Shown here: positions 6,245 to 7,325 of the stretch, in pieces | Position numbering within the stretch: position 1 is the stretch's first letter | Layout of the letters: the number at the start of each line of letters is the position of its first letter | Assembly: GCA_009936695.1 (NCBI GenBank) | Contig: JAACEA010000280.1 | Coordinates: 1-7,325 of the forward strand | Source of the DNA: Planctomycetia bacterium | GTDB lineage: Bacteria > Planctomycetota > Phycisphaerae > Phycisphaerales > SM1A02 | Reading direction: 5' to 3' | Length of the DNA: 7,325 nt | Position numbers and translations under genes: made by a program | The notes under the pieces: generated by a model | Told to the model about the DNA's origin: nothing | The model's database searches: none | What the model saw: the letters and a program-made list of their open reading frames with translations, nothing else

Positions 6245-7174
6245 TCAACGGCTCGATTCCGCATGCGGTTCGACCGAAGATCGATACCGGTCTCCATCGA
6301 CGGTCCTCGGACGTCGGCCCACCTCGGAGGGCGACCGATGGCGGGGGCGGCGTCCAGGCCGGGCGAGCGGATCCGCGGCCGGCGCCTTGCAGAACGCATC
6401 GATGTCGGTGATTCGAATCATCGCGGCATCGGCGGCCCGGCGGATCCGGACGGTCGGACCGAGATCGAGGTCCGCGAGCAGGCGTCCGGCCTGCCCCGGC
6501 CGGTCGCGGACTTCCTCCAGACGGCGCAGAAACACCGAGCGGAGTTCGGCCCGCGGGGAGCTCGCCTCGAAGGCGTCGAGCCTGCGATACGGGAACAGGT
6601 CGTCGAGATCGGCGAACGGCTCGGCCACCGACTGCCGGGGCGGTCGAGGCGACCCCGTCGTGACGATGGCCCGGCCGTCGGCGACGGCGAAGATCGAATA
6701 CAGCCGTCCAGGCGGGATCGCGGCGAGCGACGTCGCCGCCGTTTCCGCCTCGTCACGGCGAAGGTTCCGGAGGGTTGTAGCGGTGAATCGGTCCGCATCC
6801 AGTCGCGTCGCGGTCGACGCATCCAGTCCGTCGAACCGGGGCAGCTTCGCGGCCGCGTCCGCGATCAGCATGCGAAGCACCGGGTCCGCTCGCATCGTTC
6901 CGGCATCGCTGGTCGCGAGCAGGTCGGCGATGTCCTCGATGATCGCGGCGGCGAGGCGGACTCGTGCGATCCCCGGGTCGCGGATCAGGTGCGCGGCGAG
7001 CGAAAGGGTGATCGCGATCTCGTTCGCGGCCACATAACGTTCGTCCTCCACCGTCAGGACGTCGTCGCCGGAGACCGGCATCGAGGCGGCCCGTCGCAGG
7101 CGACTGGACGCATCGGCGAGATACCCCCGAGCGGCGGCACGAATCGCCGCGAGGCCTTCTTCGTGGTCCGCCAA
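6245..7174 (-). CDS. Hypothetical protein, alanine- and arginine-rich, about 309 residues
   Basis: I do not recognise this protein. Read from a TTG at 7174 (LADHEEGLAAIRAAARG...) it has 309 residues; an ATG at 7258 would add 28 arginine-rich residues whose codons look unlike the rest and cover the CG tract, so I prefer the shorter form. The N-terminal half is mainly helical (EIAITLSLAAHLI, then RVRLAAAIIEDIADLLA). A middle part reads IPPGRLYSIFAVADGRAIVTT (residues 153-173), which looks like beta strands. Near the C terminus, VRIRRAADAAMIRITDIDAF (242-261) is followed by about 45 basic, probably disordered residues. There is no signal peptide, clear membrane helix or catalytic motif. High third-position GC through most of the frame supports coding. 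It lies upstream of the 149-residue gene in the same orientation, so a shared function is possible. Confidence 0.6.
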   Translation of the reverse strand: MADHEEGLAAIRAAARGYLADASSRLRRAASMPVSGDDVLTVEDERYVAANEIAITLSLAAHLIRDPGIARVRLAAAIIEDIADLLATSDAGTMRADPVLRMLIADAAAKLPRFDGLDASTATRLDADRFTATTLRNLRRDEAETAATSLAAIPPGRLYSIFAVADGRAIVTTGSPRPPRQSVAEPFADLDDLFPYRRLDAFEASSPRAELRSVFLRRLEEVRDRPGQAGRLLADLDLGPTVRIRRAADAAMIRITDIDAFCKAPAADPLARPGRRPRHRSPSEVGRRPRTVDGDRYRSSVEPHAESSR

Positions 7175-7325
7175 AGTGGCCCGCGCTGTAGAGGGCCGCC
7201 TGCCGCGCGCGCGCGCCTGGCGGACGCGGGCAAGCCGAGGAAAACTTCTGCAATCCACCCGAAACTTGGCGCGCGACCTTCACGGGCGTTCCCCCAAGTC
7301 TTCTTACCGACAGCGGCAACTCAAT
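7175..7325. other. Right-edge region upstream of the hypothetical gene, no gene called
   Basis: The last 151 bases hold a weakly paired GC-rich tract and no supported gene. A minus-strand frame opens at 7319 (PLSVRRLGGTPVKVARQVSGG...), but it is soon antisense to or overlapping the hypothetical gene and shows no domain. I found no good promoter for the minus-strand genes here, so it may lie outside the window or use another sigma factor. Confidence 0.4.
7204..7216. repeat. Alternating CG tract
   Basis: Thirteen bases of alternating C and G, flanked by CCGCC and GGCGG that can pair imperfectly around it. Such tracts can adopt left-handed DNA under supercoiling or act as a hairpin. It lies just upstream of the preferred start of the hypothetical gene at 7174. 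Confidence 0.6.

Overview
The window is GC-rich bacterial chromosomal DNA, apart from an AT-richer stretch of about 80 bases at its left edge. It carries housekeeping and cell-envelope genes, with no mobile element, CRISPR array or rRNA visible. The tightly packed, often divergent layout and the GC-rich codon use fit a planctomycete, possibly of the Phycisphaerae. So do the lysine-rich N-terminal extension on RecA, the deviating AnmK phosphate-binding motif and the mix of genes with and without Shine-Dalgarno sites. That placement is inferred from overall impression, not from a marker comparison.

Left part (1-2510). A response-regulator gene (minus strand) begins well at 163 with a strong ribosome binding site, but stops looking like a receiver domain after about 28 codons, where the AT-richer DNA begins. 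Upstream of it on the same strand is anmK (1395-244), a kinase of peptidoglycan recycling. Divergent from anmK is a UDP-glucuronate decarboxylase gene (1508-2479), which makes UDP-xylose. Converging on that is a GT2-type glycosyltransferase gene (3476-2511). Together the last two suggest envelope or exopolysaccharide sugar chemistry, although they are on opposite strands and are not one operon.

Centre (3477-5430). recA (4132-5295) has a 655-base upstream region. Within it lie a sigma70-like promoter (TTGACA, 17-base spacer, GACACT) and, at and just past the expected start point, two GAAC/GTTC direct-repeat sites in opposite orientation. Each has exactly the GTTC-N7-GTTC form known as the LexA (SOS) box of Alphaproteobacteria. 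This is the most interesting signal in the window: it predicts SOS control of recA through an alphaproteobacterial-type operator in what looks like a different phylum. recA ends in a clear intrinsic terminator.

Right part (5431-7325). A tRNA-Leu(CAG) gene has its own promoter and a 16-bp terminator-like hairpin. Two minus-strand genes of unknown function follow in likely co-transcription: a protein of about 309-337 residues, then a 149-residue protein with a compact C-terminal core. The last ~150 bases hold an alternating CG tract and no gene that can be called with confidence.
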